The position numbers and the translations under genes were made by a program. Below are positions 31,095 through 31,258 of a stretch of 31,258 nucleotides of DNA, piece by piece (position 1 is the first letter of the stretch; each line of letters opens with the position of its first letter). The DNA is from Lachnospiraceae bacterium. Lineage in GTDB: Bacteria > Bacillota > Clostridia > Lachnospirales > Lachnospiraceae. The stretch lies in the NCBI GenBank assembly GCA_900766575.1, contig CAAFVW010000138.1, positions 1 to 31,258 of the forward strand, read 5' to 3'. The notes beneath the pieces were generated by a model. That model was not told where the DNA came from and did no database searches. It saw only the letters and a list, made by a program, of their open reading frames with translations.

Positions 31095-31258
31095 ATGGAT
31101 GAAAACACACAGGCAAAATTTGCGGAGAAGATAAAAGAGCTCCTGAATATGGCGAAAAAGAAAAAGAATGTGCTGGAGTATCAGGAAATCAGTGACTTCT
31201 TCGCGGACATGCCTCTGGAAGAGGAACAGATGGAGAAGGTTCTGGAATATCTGGACCA
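31095..31258 (+). CDS. rpoD: RNA polymerase sigma factor RpoD (partial, 3' end cut by the window)
   Basis: This is the first 54 or so codons of the primary sigma factor. The start MDENTQAKFAEKIKELL, followed by KNVLEYQEISDFFADMPLEE, matches the region 1.1-like N-terminus of clostridial RpoD. This directs RNA polymerase to the -35/-10 promoters seen throughout this window. It follows dnaG by about 90 nt, the classical dnaG-rpoD order. ATG 31095 is preferred; the ATG at 31081 is in another frame. An AAAGGATGGA stretch lies upstream. The gene runs out of the window, so the sigma domains 2-4 are not visible. Confidence 0.85.
   Translation, partial: MDENTQAKFAEKIKELLNMAKKKKNVLEYQEISDFFADMPLEEEQMEKVLEYLD

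Noticed and set aside
1..31258. CRISPR array, prophage or insertion sequence
   Set aside because: No regularly spaced direct repeats, no integrase or transposase frame and no terminal inverted repeats with target duplication were seen. The only tandem repeat is the tRNA-Leu pair.

Overview
The window looks like chromosomal DNA of a Gram-positive clostridium, most likely a Lachnospiraceae member. Support comes from moderate GC with strong AGGAGG-type ribosome binding sites, tRNA genes without an encoded CCA, ftsZ starting with TTG, a dgt-dnaG-rpoD order, and many protein families typical of that group (C_GCAxxG_C_C protein, YczE-like protein, zinc-ribbon six-TM protein). No phage, insertion sequence or CRISPR array is visible. 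Most genes lie on the + strand. Exceptions are one membrane-protein gene or remnant (6787-7416) and one tRNA-Leu (12284-12367). Layout: (1) 1-658, a highly structured non-coding RNA followed by a small acidic protein gene with its own promoter and terminator. (2) 754-6764, a cell-wall and division cluster: murD, ftsW/spoVE, murA, divIB (ftsQ), then ftsZ from its own promoter, closed by a strong terminator. (3) 6787-9444, an opposite-strand shortened LPG-synthase-TM-like protein, then ftsH. (4) 9576-12367, a large orphan lipoprotein with a C-terminal solute-binding domain, a small unknown protein, and tRNA-Leu(AAG), which shares a bidirectional terminator with that small gene. (5) 12590-15789, a cysteine-rich C_GCAxxG_C_C protein, a YczE-like membrane protein with a palindromic operator candidate, a TetR regulator and a highly expressed FucO-type iron alcohol dehydrogenase. 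(6) 15893-21713, a six-gene operon: NitT/TauT-type ABC importer (lipoprotein, ATPase, permease), L-2-amino-thiazoline-4-carboxylate (ATC) hydrolase, M20 amidohydrolase and a divergent ProC-family reductase. It reads as an import-and-release pathway for cysteine from thiazoline-type or N-acyl/N-carbamoyl cysteine compounds, driven by one consensus promoter with CCGATA/TATCGG boxes. (7) 21759-23573, a fused homocysteine S-methyltransferase/methylenetetrahydrofolate reductase, which extends the sulfur amino acid theme. (8) 23679-24523, a stand-alone protein resembling the C-terminal part of the flagellar cap protein FliD. (9) 24607-24968, two tandem identical tRNA-Leu(CAG) units. (10) 25022-28103, a trio of a condensation/acetyltransferase-like enzyme, a zinc-ribbon six-TM protein and an HSL-type esterase. 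(11) 28196-31258, dgt, dnaG and the first codons of rpoD, the macromolecular synthesis operon. The strongest candidate for an under-described system is the 15.9-21.7 kb operon. Its ATC hydrolase and M20 amidohydrolase match two consecutive steps known from Pseudomonas L-cysteine production (L-ATC to N-carbamoyl-L-cysteine to L-cysteine). Its ProC-like enzyme has lost the usual SPGGTT substrate-binding signature, which suggests a different ring substrate. The structured RNA at the left edge and the acyltransferase / zinc-ribbon / esterase trio are the next most interesting. All functional statements come from reading the sequence. No database search was run.
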